This document shows positions 34,632 through 43,728 of a stretch of DNA of 64,000 bases, in pieces. The stretch spans positions 4,336,501 to 4,400,500 of the forward strand of contig NZ_CP041767.1 of assembly GCF_022026395.1 (NCBI RefSeq). Direction: 5' to 3'. The position numbers and the translations under genes are program-made. This stretch comes from Brevibacillus brevis (GTDB taxonomy: Bacteria > Bacillota > Bacilli > Brevibacillales > Brevibacillaceae). Position 1 is the stretch's first letter; every line of letters starts with the position of its first letter. Below the pieces are notes generated by a model that searched no databases, was not told the origin of the DNA, and saw nothing but the letters and a program-made list of their open reading frames with translations.

Positions 34632-36170
34632 ATGTGGATTGATGTAAAAACACACGGAGCAAAGGGGGATGGAGTGACCGACGATACCCAAGCAATCCAG
34701 GCTGCATTGACTGCTGCTCTGAACCTGCAAATTCCATTATTTTTTCCTGCTGGCACCTATATCATTGAGCCAAACAGACTGGAGGTCATCCTAGGAGCAG
34801 GAAAAAGCCTAGTGATGCAGGGAATCGGTCCGTTTTCCGTGTTAAAAAGGAAAGCCAATTCATCTGGCGCAGATTGGCGCTGGCTTTTCTCGATTACGTC
34901 CTCGGGTGGTGATGCTGATTCTTTTGTGGTCTCCAACCTGAAGATTGATTCCAATGCAAGAGCAAATCCGCTGCCACCCGATCCTTACGATTACGAACAT
35001 AGCGCTGATTTCTACATTCGTGGTGGAGGTCCTAGTAGCTATATCAATTACGTAGCGCTACAACAAGTATGGTGTACGGATGGAGTCGCCGACCATTTTT
35101 ACTTTGCCGGGGAAACGAACTGCTATGTCCGCACGGTGCAAATTACCGATTTTTATAGCGACAACCGCAAGCGTACACGCTCAGACATTACCGTGACGGG
35201 TGGCCTGGAGCGGCTGAATGCAACGAATGTAGCTTGTGATCGTTTTGAAGTCGAGCTCAATCAAGGGTACGACGGAGCCACACCCATGTTCGTAAACCTG
35301 AGCAATATCTCTTGCCGTCAACAGCTCGACTTGGAAGGAGATTTGTCCTCCCCGATGGTCGTGCAAGGTAGTAATCTGGTTTCGCTCGCCAGCTTCAGTC
35401 TTACTGGCATGACAGGCTGTATCAGCTCCTCGGTTTTTTATACGGCACCTGATCAGAAAAATCGGGTGAACTTTATGAAAAACATGACTTTCAGCAACTG
35501 TCGCTGGGTACTGCATACAACCGCGCAAGGAAGTACAAAGACGGTAGGTACTGGTCTAACCGTGGATTATTCGGATGTAGGACTTGTATTTGATGGCTGT
35601 AGCTTCGAGGCCAATGATACAGCGGCTTCCATCGGCGGCTACGCCTTGAGCTTGGAGCCATGGGATGTGCTCGCCGAGCGGCATGTTACCGTGAGAAGTT
35701 GTTCGTTTGACCCTCGACTGACCCAAAACATTTCATTGAACCGCTGCGGAAACGTCTATCTCATAAACAACCGTTATTCCGGATCTGACCACGCGATCAT
35801 GCTCTACGGCACTGGAACGTACCCATTGGTAGTCACCGTGGATGGTGGCGACTTCAGCCAGGTTACCGGAAAAATGTTTTATCACAAGACTTCGGATAAA
35901 ATAACCCTCTCCATGAAAAACCTCCCTGTTCCTGTCTCCCTCACTAGCGGCTACAAATCCGAAAACTCTTCCTATATCCCAACTGTTTCCATCAACGAAC
36001 GTGTGGTGTATGTCGCAACAGCCCCCAGCGCCTCCGTCAAATACGGTGGTCTCAAAGGCGATACTCTGCGCTTGATCACTCCTGTAAACAATCAACCATG
36101 CGAATGGATTGCAACTACGACAAATAAGACTGCCTGCACTTGGCTTGTGACCAAAACAGCCAAAAGCTAA
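34632..36170 (+). CDS. Right-handed beta-helix protein (pectate-lyase-3 / tailspike-like)
   Basis: The 512-residue protein begins with MWIDVKTHGAKGDGVTDDTQAIQAAL, the start motif of the Pectate_lyase_3 beta-helix domain found in polysaccharide lyases, hydrolases and phage tailspikes, and continues with short beta-strand repeats. There is no signal peptide or membrane segment. It stands alone, divergent to the exopolysaccharide operon, with GGAGGAG in front and its own terminator. Acting on the neighbouring polysaccharide would be logical, but a leaderless protein needs another route out of the cell. No phage genes are nearby. Confidence 0.82.
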   Translation: MWIDVKTHGAKGDGVTDDTQAIQAALTAALNLQIPLFFPAGTYIIEPNRLEVILGAGKSLVMQGIGPFSVLKRKANSSGADWRWLFSITSSGGDADSFVVSNLKIDSNARANPLPPDPYDYEHSADFYIRGGGPSSYINYVALQQVWCTDGVADHFYFAGETNCYVRTVQITDFYSDNRKRTRSDITVTGGLERLNATNVACDRFEVELNQGYDGATPMFVNLSNISCRQQLDLEGDLSSPMVVQGSNLVSLASFSLTGMTGCISSSVFYTAPDQKNRVNFMKNMTFSNCRWVLHTTAQGSTKTVGTGLTVDYSDVGLVFDGCSFEANDTAASIGGYALSLEPWDVLAERHVTVRSCSFDPRLTQNISLNRCGNVYLINNRYSGSDHAIMLYGTGTYPLVVTVDGGDFSQVTGKMFYHKTSDKITLSMKNLPVPVSLTSGYKSENSSYIPTVSINERVVYVATAPSASVKYGGLKGDTLRLITPVNNQPCEWIATTTNKTACTWLVTKTAKS

Positions 36171-36181
36171 GGGGAATGAAA

Positions 36182-36222
36182 AACATCCATCTGCCCCTCG
36201 TCGTGGGATAGATGGATGTTTA
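36182..36222 (+). terminator. Terminator of the beta-helix gene
   Basis: ACATCCATCT (36182-36191) pairs perfectly with AGATGGATGT (36209-36218), with further CCC/GGG pairing in the loop, followed by TTTATTATT. Confidence 0.8.
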
Positions 36223-36225
36223 TTA

Positions 36226-36627
36226 TTAGGCAATACGCTCTAAATCCGGATTGTACCGTTTCACGTAGGTAAAAATTTCTTCTCCAAGCAATTGCGTTCT
36301 CACTAGCTCATCTGCCCGTTCACTCAAATGCCGGGTGAGTTGATTGGTTCCATTTTCGATGCGTCTTTTGGCAGCCTCAGGCAGTGTCAATACATGCGGT
36401 ACGAGCAATTGCAGGTACCAAACGCCCTTTTCTTCCTCGGAGACATCGATCTCCAGTTCCATGTCCGGACTGTCGAAATCGTACAGCTGGTTAAAGAGCC
36501 ATTCTCTTTTTTCCAGCGTCATTGCGGCAATGTCGATTTTTTCCACGCTCAAATAATACTCTTCATTGAACAAGACAAGTTTATCGTCAATTTCCTGATA
36601 CTTTTTCGCCAGCGGATTCATCGTCAT
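36226..36627 (-). CDS. Small acidic protein of unknown function
   Basis: I do not recognise this 133-residue soluble protein. It is rich in Glu, Leu and Lys, probably helical, and has no Cys or membrane segment. AAAGGATCG is followed by ATG ACG ATG, so 36627 or 36621 is the start. It is the next gene downstream of sftA on the same strand, behind a likely terminator. It is probably real, since the frame is well used and the ribosome binding site is good. Confidence 0.7.
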   Translation of the reverse strand: MTMNPLAKKYQEIDDKLVLFNEEYYLSVEKIDIAAMTLEKREWLFNQLYDFDSPDMELEIDVSEEEKGVWYLQLLVPHVLTLPEAAKRRIENGTNQLTRHLSERADELVRTQLLGEEIFTYVKRYNPDLERIA

Positions 36628-36695
36628 CGATCCTTTCCATCTCACATCTATTTTATAGCATACTACCTTACTGAATATTTAGGCAACTCGTCCGT

Positions 36696-36725
36696 TTAGA
36701 AAGGGCCTTGCTCCATGCAAGACCC
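36696..36725 (-). terminator. Likely terminator of sftA
   Basis: On the minus strand GGGTCTTGC pairs with GCAAGGCCC (36717-36725 with 36703-36711) around a short loop, followed by TTTCT. The stem lies seven bases beyond the sftA stop. Confidence 0.55.
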
Positions 36726-36732
36726 TCGTTTT

Positions 36733-39663
36733 CTACAGGAGTGTCGATCCCTCCACTACGGCTTGTGCGTCCTCCTTGGAAATAAGGACAGCGCGAGCCT
36801 TACCGCCGCTTTGGCCTGCGACGTATCCATCTGCCTCCATCATTTCGATGAGACGGGCAGCACGGTTATATCCGACGCGGAAACGACGTTGCAATCCAGA
36901 TGCAGAAGCTTGACCCTGCTCGGCCACGAACACGAGCGCTTCCTGATACAACGGATCGTCTCCACTGTCAAACGATGCAACCTGCTGCTCCAAATCCTCT
37001 TTGCTGAAAATATACGCAGGCTTTCTTTGCTTTTTGATCATGTGCGTGATTCGCTCGATCTCGTCATCCGAGACGAAGTTCCCTTGCAGACGAACCGGAG
37101 TCGTGCCGCTCTCAAGGAACAGCATGTCCCCTCTACCCAACAGTCGTTCTGCCCCAGATTGATCGAGAATCGTACGCGAGTCAACTTGGGAGAATACGGC
37201 AAAAGCAAGACGCGTCGGTACATTTGCCTTGATGTTTCCGGTAATGACATCCACAGATGGGCGCTGTGTCGCCAAAAGCAAATGAATACCGCAAGCACGT
37301 GCTTTCTGAGCGATCCGGATAATGCAATCCTCGACATCCTGCGGCGAGACCATCATCAGGTCAGCCAGCTCATCGATGATGATCACGATATAAGGCAGCT
37401 GATCATCTGTCGTCTGATTGTAGCGATCAATATCGCGAACACCCGCATCTACGAAAAGAGCATAGCGCTTCTCCATTTCTTCCACGGCCCACTTGAGAGA
37501 TGCCGTTGCCTGCTTGGCCTCTGTCACGACAGGCGTAACCAGATGAGGCAAGTGATTGTAAGGCGCGAGCTCCACCATTTTCGGATCGATCAAGAGCAAT
37601 CGCACCTGCTCAGGAGTCGCTTTGTACAGCAGACTGACGATGATCGAGTTGATGCACACACTTTTACCCGAGCCTGTCGAGCCGGCAATCAAACCGTGCG
37701 GCATCTTTTTAATATCCGCAATAATCGGCTCTCCGCCGATGTCCATACCGAGTGCGACCGCCAGCGGAGATGAATGCTCCTGAAACTTGTCTGAACTGAT
37801 GATCTTCTCGATTAATACAGGTTGGCTGGACATATTCGGGACTTCGATCCCAATGGCATTGCGTCCTGGAATCGGTGCCTCGATGCGAATATCTTTGGCA
37901 GCCAAATTCAGCTTAATATCGTCAATCAATCCCGTAATCTTGTTCACTTTTACCCCGGGAGCCGGTTGCAACTCAAAGCGTGTCACGGATGGGCCTTTGA
38001 CAATCCCTACGACCTGAGCGCTGACATTGAAATTCGCGAGCGTCTCTTCCAATAACAGCTTTTGAATTTGGGTATGCTCATCGTCATCATCGCTGACCGG
38101 CGGGCTCGGATTCAGCAGTCCCAAATCCGGCAAGGCGTATGGCGGCTGTGTGGACTCTGCTCCTTGGTCAGCTTCATTGGACGAGTCTTTTACCGGAGCT
38201 GACGCAGGCTGCACCGCCCTGGATGCCTGGGACATGTTCACGGGCTGTGCTGTGGATGAAGCAGGGACTGGGGCTGGAACGGTTTCTGCAACAGAGGTTG
38301 CAACTGGTACTACAACCGGTTCCACAACGGACTCCACAATTGGTTGAACAATGGATTCAGGCTCAGTTGGTTCTGTTGGTTCTGTTTGCTCTGACGTATC
38401 TTCGGAGACCGAACCCACTCCTGCTGAACTGAGCTCCAGTGTATCTACCTCTGCTCTCTCTAGCAAACGACTGATAGCAGGTGCATAGGCAGGCTCTTCG
38501 ACGCCATCGCTCTCTAGGGCCGTATCGACTGCTTGATTCTCCTCACCAACAGAAGGAACGTTAACGCCATCATGCTCGCTTTCCACCTGCACAACCGCAC
38601 TGAGTGTAGTAATCAGTCTATGCTCGGCTTCTTCATGTGCTTGCCGCTCTTCCATCGTTTGAGAGGAGACTGTAGGTTCTGGTTGCCCAATAGACTCCGA
38701 TACCACTTCTTCCTCATGCACATCAGCCACCGTCTCTTCGACTTTTGGCTCGAATGCGTCAGAATCAGAATCTTGCAGCGCCGTCGCTTTTATTTCTTCT
38801 ACTACCGTCTCTTCCAATTGTACGGAAGCAGCAACTTCTTGTTCTGAATCAAGAGCATCTGCCACAGCAGTCTTTGCAACAGCATTTTCACCTTCGTTAT
38901 GTACAGAATCATTCGTAACAAAAGCATGCTGCGGTTCATTTTGCTCAGTAGATGCAGACTCTTGCTCCTCTGGAAAATACCGCTCGCTTATCTCTTGTTC
39001 CCACTGCTTCATCTGCTGCAAATGCTCTTCTTGTTCCAAGCGCGGGTAAATGATTCCCGCAGTCGTATGGATGCGATGTTCCGCCTCGCGCGTCGCCGGA
39101 GTAATCTTCCCGTAAACAGGCGAAACGATTTCAGAAGGCTGATAGGCACGCTTTTCTTCTGTAGAAAAAACGGTTCTCGTCACTTTTTCCACTTCTTTTT
39201 GCGGCGTACGGACGGGACGCTGCGGTATCTCGCTGTTGTTTTTGACAAGCTCAGGTTTCTTTTTCTCGAAAACGGGCTCTGTCTTTGTTTCTGGCACGCG
39301 ATCATTGGCTGGCCGCATCGTTTCACGCTTCGGCTCGAATCGCTCACGAGGTGCCTGTTGGCGACTGCGTTCATTCGATTCGGAAGAATTTACGCTTTGA
39401 TTGCGCTTCCTCTCCAAATAGTCATCCGGGACAACCGGAAAACGAAATTGACGCTCTCTTCTTTGACGCACATTGTCTTCTGTATCTCGATTGTCTACCC
39501 GCTCTTTTGGGTATATGTTTTTTGTTCTCGCCTGAGGCTGAGGCTGACGGGGAACGGGATTACCTGTTGGGTTACCGGTACCTGCTGGACGGCCTTCTTC
39601 CTCTATTTCTTCTTCTCTTTCTCCCTGAAAAAAGTTCATCAGCTTTTGAAGCCACGACCACAT
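36733..39663 (-). CDS. sftA: Soluble FtsK/SpoIIIE-type DNA translocase
   Basis: The 976-residue motor moves chromosomal DNA out of the closing septum. After a long charged, low-complexity linker rich in Glu, Val and Pro (about 30-480) come the translocase domains: Walker A LIAGSTGSGKSVCINS, Walker B YIVIIIDELADLMM, and a C-terminal winged-helix gamma domain (LQRRFRVGYNRAARLIEMMEADGYV). There are no N-terminal membrane helices, which separates it from SpoIIIE/FtsK and matches SftA (YtpT) of Bacillus subtilis. Start 39663 (MWSWLQKLMNFF) is chosen because GAAAGGG lies nine bases upstream; the frame stays open to 39939, but that extension runs into the divergent gene. Confidence 0.93.
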   Translation of the reverse strand: MWSWLQKLMNFFQGEREEEIEEEGRPAGTGNPTGNPVPRQPQPQARTKNIYPKERVDNRDTEDNVRQRRERQFRFPVVPDDYLERKRNQSVNSSESNERSRQQAPRERFEPKRETMRPANDRVPETKTEPVFEKKKPELVKNNSEIPQRPVRTPQKEVEKVTRTVFSTEEKRAYQPSEIVSPVYGKITPATREAEHRIHTTAGIIYPRLEQEEHLQQMKQWEQEISERYFPEEQESASTEQNEPQHAFVTNDSVHNEGENAVAKTAVADALDSEQEVAASVQLEETVVEEIKATALQDSDSDAFEPKVEETVADVHEEEVVSESIGQPEPTVSSQTMEERQAHEEAEHRLITTLSAVVQVESEHDGVNVPSVGEENQAVDTALESDGVEEPAYAPAISRLLERAEVDTLELSSAGVGSVSEDTSEQTEPTEPTEPESIVQPIVESVVEPVVVPVATSVAETVPAPVPASSTAQPVNMSQASRAVQPASAPVKDSSNEADQGAESTQPPYALPDLGLLNPSPPVSDDDDEHTQIQKLLLEETLANFNVSAQVVGIVKGPSVTRFELQPAPGVKVNKITGLIDDIKLNLAAKDIRIEAPIPGRNAIGIEVPNMSSQPVLIEKIISSDKFQEHSSPLAVALGMDIGGEPIIADIKKMPHGLIAGSTGSGKSVCINSIIVSLLYKATPEQVRLLLIDPKMVELAPYNHLPHLVTPVVTEAKQATASLKWAVEEMEKRYALFVDAGVRDIDRYNQTTDDQLPYIVIIIDELADLMMVSPQDVEDCIIRIAQKARACGIHLLLATQRPSVDVITGNIKANVPTRLAFAVFSQVDSRTILDQSGAERLLGRGDMLFLESGTTPVRLQGNFVSDDEIERITHMIKKQRKPAYIFSKEDLEQQVASFDSGDDPLYQEALVFVAEQGQASASGLQRRFRVGYNRAARLIEMMEADGYVAGQSGGKARAVLISKEDAQAVVEGSTLL

Positions 39664-39760
39664 GTTGCAACGCCCTTTCTTCACTAACCATCTTCTCCCC
39701 TTCATTTTACCACGAAAATGAGGCAGAATTAGCCGGATTGTGATTTTTTTCCGTTTTTGC

Positions 39761-39785
39761 GAAACCTTTTCTCTATTTGTGCGTA
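39761..39785 (+). promoter_or_regulatory. SigW-like ECF promoter of the lipoprotein gene
   Basis: GAAAC (39761-39765, preceded by CG) is followed after exactly 16 bases by CGTA (39782-39785), close to the SigW consensus TGAAAC-N16-CGTA. The pyrimidine run after the -35 box (CTTTT) is also typical. The site lies about 48 bases before the lipoprotein start. Confidence 0.6.
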
Positions 39786-39832
39786 GAACAAAGGGGGAAT
39801 AAAAAATAATATACATAGGGGAGGAACACATC

Positions 39833-41107
39833 ATGTGGAAAAAAGGTAGCGCCCTTCTGGTAGCAGGTACAGTACTGCTGACCGGTTGTGCAGGAGAGGC
39901 ATCCCTGGTGCGTGATTCTATCGTAGCGACAATTGACAAGCCTAACTATGATTTTGAAGGCACTTTGAAGCTGACAGGCGACGTTGAGAAATTGCCTGAA
40001 GCATTCGGAGAACCGGTTGACAAAGAAGGGCAAGCATTGTTGTCCGCTTTGAAAGCAGGCGTAACAGTAAAAGGCTCCCAGCTGGATCTGGACACTGTGA
40101 AGTTTGAAGTGGAAGTAAAAGACGACAAGCTCCTGCGCGACAACAAGCTCTGGACAGGTGACAAAAAAGCATCCGTTGAAACCATCGTTGACGAGGATAA
40201 AGTCTACGTGAAGTCTCCACTGGACAGCAAGTACTTGGTAATCGATTCGAACTCTTCCAATCCTTTCATGGCTGAGCTTGGCGGCTCCGATGCTGCTAAC
40301 GCTGCGAAGCTGAAAGAATACCAAGACAAAATGAACGACCTTACTTTCAACTTTGTGAAAAAGTATGTGAGTAAATATGGCTATACATTGGCTGACGCGA
40401 AAAACCATGGCAAACAATCCGTAACATTGCCGAACGGTGAAAAAGTAGAAGCAACTCATGTAACTGTAAAAATCGACGCAAAAGAATTGGTAAAAATGTT
40501 CTTCTTCACAGCTAACGATGCAGTAGCTAGCAAAGAAGTAAAAGATTTCGCGATCGATATGATGGTACTGACCACTTCCATGACAGAAGATCTGTATCCG
40601 GAACTGGGCAAGAAAACCACAGAAGCTGAGAAGCGCGCAAATGCGGAAGCGATGGTAAACGAAGGCATGGCTGAAGCGAAAAAATGGTTGGATGAAACAG
40701 GTAAAGCATACACACCTGAAAAAATCGTAGAAGAAATGAAAAAAGAAGGCTTCCACAAGCTCGCTTGGAACCTCGACTTCTACATCGACAGCAACAAAAT
40801 GCCTGTGAAACAAACAAGCGATTTGAGCGTAACTTTCCAAGCTCCTGAAATGAAGCAAGCTGTAACAATCGGTCTGGCTGCTGATCAATATGCATACAAC
40901 TTCGGAAAAGCAACCAAGTTCAGTGCGCCAGCAAAAGATGCTGGTCTGACTGTAGAACAGCTGGTGAAAGATGAAAAAGCAATCAACAGCTTTAGCGACA
41001 AAGGCTTTGTTCGTCCAATCGCTGAAAACATGGTTGATCAACAAAAATGGATGGAAGAATTGGCTGAGGATCTGGAAGTTGAAGAAGCAGCGACCACTAC
41101 GAAGTAA
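39833..41107 (+). CDS. Secreted lipoprotein of unknown function
   Basis: The 424-residue protein has a type II signal peptide with lipobox LLTGC (Cys19) and a Lys- and Glu-rich extracellular part without membrane segments. I do not recognise the domain; two regions with alternating beta-strands (about 35-150 and 290-370) suggest a LolA-like or outer-surface beta fold as seen in several Bacillus lipoproteins. GGGGAGGA lies eight bases before the ATG. A SigW-like promoter in front suggests an envelope-stress role. Codon use is unusually even and highly biased, a sign of high expression. Confidence 0.85.
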   Translation: MWKKGSALLVAGTVLLTGCAGEASLVRDSIVATIDKPNYDFEGTLKLTGDVEKLPEAFGEPVDKEGQALLSALKAGVTVKGSQLDLDTVKFEVEVKDDKLLRDNKLWTGDKKASVETIVDEDKVYVKSPLDSKYLVIDSNSSNPFMAELGGSDAANAAKLKEYQDKMNDLTFNFVKKYVSKYGYTLADAKNHGKQSVTLPNGEKVEATHVTVKIDAKELVKMFFFTANDAVASKEVKDFAIDMMVLTTSMTEDLYPELGKKTTEAEKRANAEAMVNEGMAEAKKWLDETGKAYTPEKIVEEMKKEGFHKLAWNLDFYIDSNKMPVKQTSDLSVTFQAPEMKQAVTIGLAADQYAYNFGKATKFSAPAKDAGLTVEQLVKDEKAINSFSDKGFVRPIAENMVDQQKWMEELAEDLEVEEAATTTK

Positions 41108-41125
41108 TATTTTTCCTCACGAAGA

Positions 41126-41156
41126 AAGCACGGCGCCTCTCGCGTCGTGCTTTTTT
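41126..41156 (+). terminator. Terminator of the lipoprotein gene
   Basis: AAGCACG (41126-41132) pairs with CGTGCTT (41146-41152), continuing inwards with CG/CG pairs, and ends in a run of six T. Confidence 0.9.
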
Positions 41157-41170
41157 ACCTATCCATAAAA

Positions 41171-41776
41171 CTAGAGAATCTTGTGCTTTTCCAGGTATGT
41201 AAGGACAATCTGGACAGCTTCTTCAATGGTCTGCTTGTCGCTCTCAATGACCAACTCCGCTTGAACAGGCTCTTCATACGGTGCTGATATCCCCGTAAAC
41301 TGACCAATCTCCCCGCTTCTCGCTTTTTGATACAGTCCCTTTACATCTCGGCGCTCACACTCATCCAATGAACATTTTACATATACCTCGATGAATTCCC
41401 CAGCTTCTACCAGATTACGCGCAAGCTCCCGGTCTTCCCGATAGGGAGAGATAAATGCCGTCAAGGTAATCACGCCTGCCTCTACGAACAGCTTCGCGAC
41501 CTCGCCAATTCGGCGAATATTTTCCCGTCTATCCTCTGCCCCAAACCCCAATCCCCGGTTTAAGCCGTGACGTATATTGTCACCATCCAGCACGTAACTG
41601 GCTACCCCTCTTTGATGAAGCTCATGCTCGACTGCATTCGCCAACGTTGATTTGCCAGCACCAGACAGCCCCGTAAACCATAAGACACAGCTTTTGTGGC
41701 CCGCACGCTTCTGTCGGTCTTGTTTCGTTACCGTCGTCGGATGCCATACGATATTCGCGGTACCCTCTCTACTCAT
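41171..41776 (-). CDS. cysC: Adenylylsulfate kinase
   Basis: The 201-residue P-loop kinase phosphorylates adenylylsulfate (APS) to PAPS in sulfate assimilation. It has Walker [11 protein letters not shown], the [15 protein letters not shown] block and [13 protein letters not shown]. It is the last gene of the sulfate operon, 38 bases behind sat. Start 41776 is chosen for GAGGGGAGAG in front; the in-frame upstream start has no such site. Confidence 0.95.
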   Translation of the reverse strand: MSREGTANIVWHPTTVTKQDRQKRAGHKSCVLWFTGLSGAGKSTLANAVEHELHQRGVASYVLDGDNIRHGLNRGLGFGAEDRRENIRRIGEVAKLFVEAGVITLTAFISPYREDRELARNLVEAGEFIEVYVKCSLDECERRDVKGLYQKARSGEIGQFTGISAPYEEPVQAELVIESDKQTIEEAVQIVLTYLEKHKIL

Positions 41777-41814
41777 CGTCTCTCCCCTCTCGCACAACCG
41801 ATTTTTTCAGCGGA

Positions 41815-42954
41815 TTAGACGGACACCGGGCGCAGCCCTTCGATCAATACCCGTGCAACCTCAGGACGGCTAAATTCAGGTGGCGGAGCCTCACCACGCG
41901 ACAGCATTTCCCTCACCTTGGTCCCAGACAGCGCGATATGATGCTCGCTATCATGCGGGCACGTTTTGGTAGATGCCATGTTTCCGCAGGTCTTGCAATA
42001 AAAGCTGTTCTCGAAAAATAATGGTGTAATTCCTAGCTCCTCTGGCTGGAACTGGCGGAAAATATGCTGGGCATCGTACGTCCCGTAATAGTTGCCAACG
42101 CCAGCGTGGTCCCGGCCTACAATAAAATGAGTGCAGCCATAATTCTTCCTCACCAATGCATGAAAAATCGCTTCACGCGGTCCTGCATAGCGCATGGCAG
42201 CCGGGAACACAGCCAACTCTACCCGTGTAGCCGGATAGTATTTTTCCAGCAATACCTGATAGCTGTTCATCCGCACATCAGCAGGAATGTCATCTGCCTT
42301 CGTTTCGCCCACAAGAGGATTTAAAAACAGACCGTCGACGATCTCGAGAGCTGACTTTTGGATGTATTCATGCGCGCGGTGGACTGGGTTGCGTGTCTGA
42401 AAGCCGACAATCGTTTTCCAGCCCTTCTCGGCAAATCTTTCTCTCGTTTGTGCCGGATCGAAGTGATAGCTGGCAAAACGCCCTTTTTCGGTGCGCTTTA
42501 CCAACGTAATTGGGCCAGCCAAATAAACGGCGGGACGCTCCAGCAGCTTTTTCACCCCGGGATGATTCGTATCATCGGTGCCATAGACGAGACGAGCTTC
42601 TCGCTCCTTGTCAGGTGAATAAATATCGGTAATTGCAAGAATACCGTAGACCGACCCCTGATGACTCAAACGCACCTTGTCTCCGATCTGCAACGCTCCT
42701 GCGACAGTGGTCGAGACCGGAAGTGTAATTGGAATGCTCCAAACGGTACCATCTGCCAGCCGCATCTGCTCAACGACAGAAATATAATCCGCCCGATTCA
42801 AAAACCCTTCAAGCGGACTGTAGCCTCCAATCCCGATTAACTCCAGATCTGCGAGTGCAAATGCATCTATCTCCACCTCATGCGTAGTCACCGACAGGTC
42901 TGCCTGTGGATCAAAACGGTTTACCAACTCTCCCCCGTGAGGTTTCCCACTCAT
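41815..42954 (-). CDS. sat: Sulfate adenylyltransferase (ATP sulfurylase)
   Basis: The 379-residue monofunctional enzyme makes adenylylsulfate from ATP and sulfate. Catalytic motifs are [15 protein letters not shown] and [13 protein letters not shown], and a zinc-type Cys cluster ([14 protein letters not shown]) follows. Length and motifs fit the Bacillus Sat family. It lies 42 bases behind cysH in the sulfate operon, preceding cysC. The ATG at 42954 has AGGAGGGG in front. Confidence 0.96.
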   Translation of the reverse strand: MSGKPHGGELVNRFDPQADLSVTTHEVEIDAFALADLELIGIGGYSPLEGFLNRADYISVVEQMRLADGTVWSIPITLPVSTTVAGALQIGDKVRLSHQGSVYGILAITDIYSPDKEREARLVYGTDDTNHPGVKKLLERPAVYLAGPITLVKRTEKGRFASYHFDPAQTRERFAEKGWKTIVGFQTRNPVHRAHEYIQKSALEIVDGLFLNPLVGETKADDIPADVRMNSYQVLLEKYYPATRVELAVFPAAMRYAGPREAIFHALVRKNYGCTHFIVGRDHAGVGNYYGTYDAQHIFRQFQPEELGITPLFFENSFYCKTCGNMASTKTCPHDSEHHIALSGTKVREMLSRGEAPPPEFSRPEVARVLIEGLRPVSV

Positions 42955-42996
42955 ACAAAAGCCCCTCCTATCCTTGATTTGTTCTTCTCTTTCTCC

Positions 42997-43713
42997 TTAC
43001 CTTGCGAGATGAAGACCACATTCCGTTTTCCCTGCTTGCGCCCAGCGCCCTGCTCTTGAATCCTCGCCCTCTTTTACAGGACGCGTACAAGGAGCACAGC
43101 CGATGCTCGGATAGCTCTGGTCGTGAAGGGGGTTGTACGGCAACTCAAATGCTCGGATGTACTGCCACACTTCTTCCGACTTCCAATGAATGAGCGGGCA
43201 AATTTTTAACGACTGGAATTTTTCATCGCGATTGATAAACGCGACATTCGCTCTCGTAGCAGATTGCTCTCTGCGCAGCCCTGACATCCATGCAACCGTT
43301 CCAGTCAGCACACTTTCCATTGGCAGTACCTTGCGGATATGGCAGCACATATCCGGCTGCCTGCTCCACAATTCTTCGCCATGGAGGTCTGCCTGCTGTG
43401 CCAGCGTGATGTCAGGCTGCTTGACTGTTATACGAAGCGCAGGATACCTCGCTCTCACCTGGTCAATCAAGCTGTATGTCTCGGAAAAGTGGAGATTGGT
43501 ATCCAAAAAGGTGACCTTGGCATCCTTTTTCACATCGCTGATCATATCGAGCAGCACCATGGCCTCGGCTCCAAAGCTACACGAATAAATCAAATCATCC
43601 GAAAACGTGGTGTAGGCCCATTTGATTACTTCTATGGTGTCGCCCTTTTCGAGACGATTATTGATAGAAGCGAGTTGTTCCTCTGTCGCTGACGCATAAT
43701 TTAGCTGGCTCAT
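42997..43713 (-). CDS. cysH: Adenylylsulfate/phosphoadenylylsulfate reductase with Fe-S motif
   Basis: The 238-residue enzyme reduces APS or PAPS to sulfite with thioredoxin. It carries the CC...CxxC motif (MCCHIRK and GCAPC) that holds a [4Fe-4S] cluster, usually a sign that APS can be used, and the catalytic Cys in ECGLHLAR at the C-terminus. It sits between cobA/hemD and sat, 15 bases after the former. The ATG at 43713 follows AAGGAGGGGGCAC. Confidence 0.95.
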   Translation of the reverse strand: MSQLNYASATEEQLASINNRLEKGDTIEVIKWAYTTFSDDLIYSCSFGAEAMVLLDMISDVKKDAKVTFLDTNLHFSETYSLIDQVRARYPALRITVKQPDITLAQQADLHGEELWSRQPDMCCHIRKVLPMESVLTGTVAWMSGLRREQSATRANVAFINRDEKFQSLKICPLIHWKSEEVWQYIRAFELPYNPLHDQSYPSIGCAPCTRPVKEGEDSRAGRWAQAGKTECGLHLAR

Positions 43714-43728
43714 GTGCCCCCTCCTTGA

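Noticed and set aside
34632-36170. Prophage remnant suggested by the tailspike-like beta-helix protein
   Set aside because: No other phage gene, integrase or attachment repeat is nearby; the flanks are an exopolysaccharide operon and housekeeping genes.
39773-41044. 423-codon open frame antisense to the lipoprotein gene
   Set aside because: It is the exact antisense of a strongly biased coding sequence, has no ribosome binding site, and reads as a Phe- and Cys-rich product typical of antisense frames.
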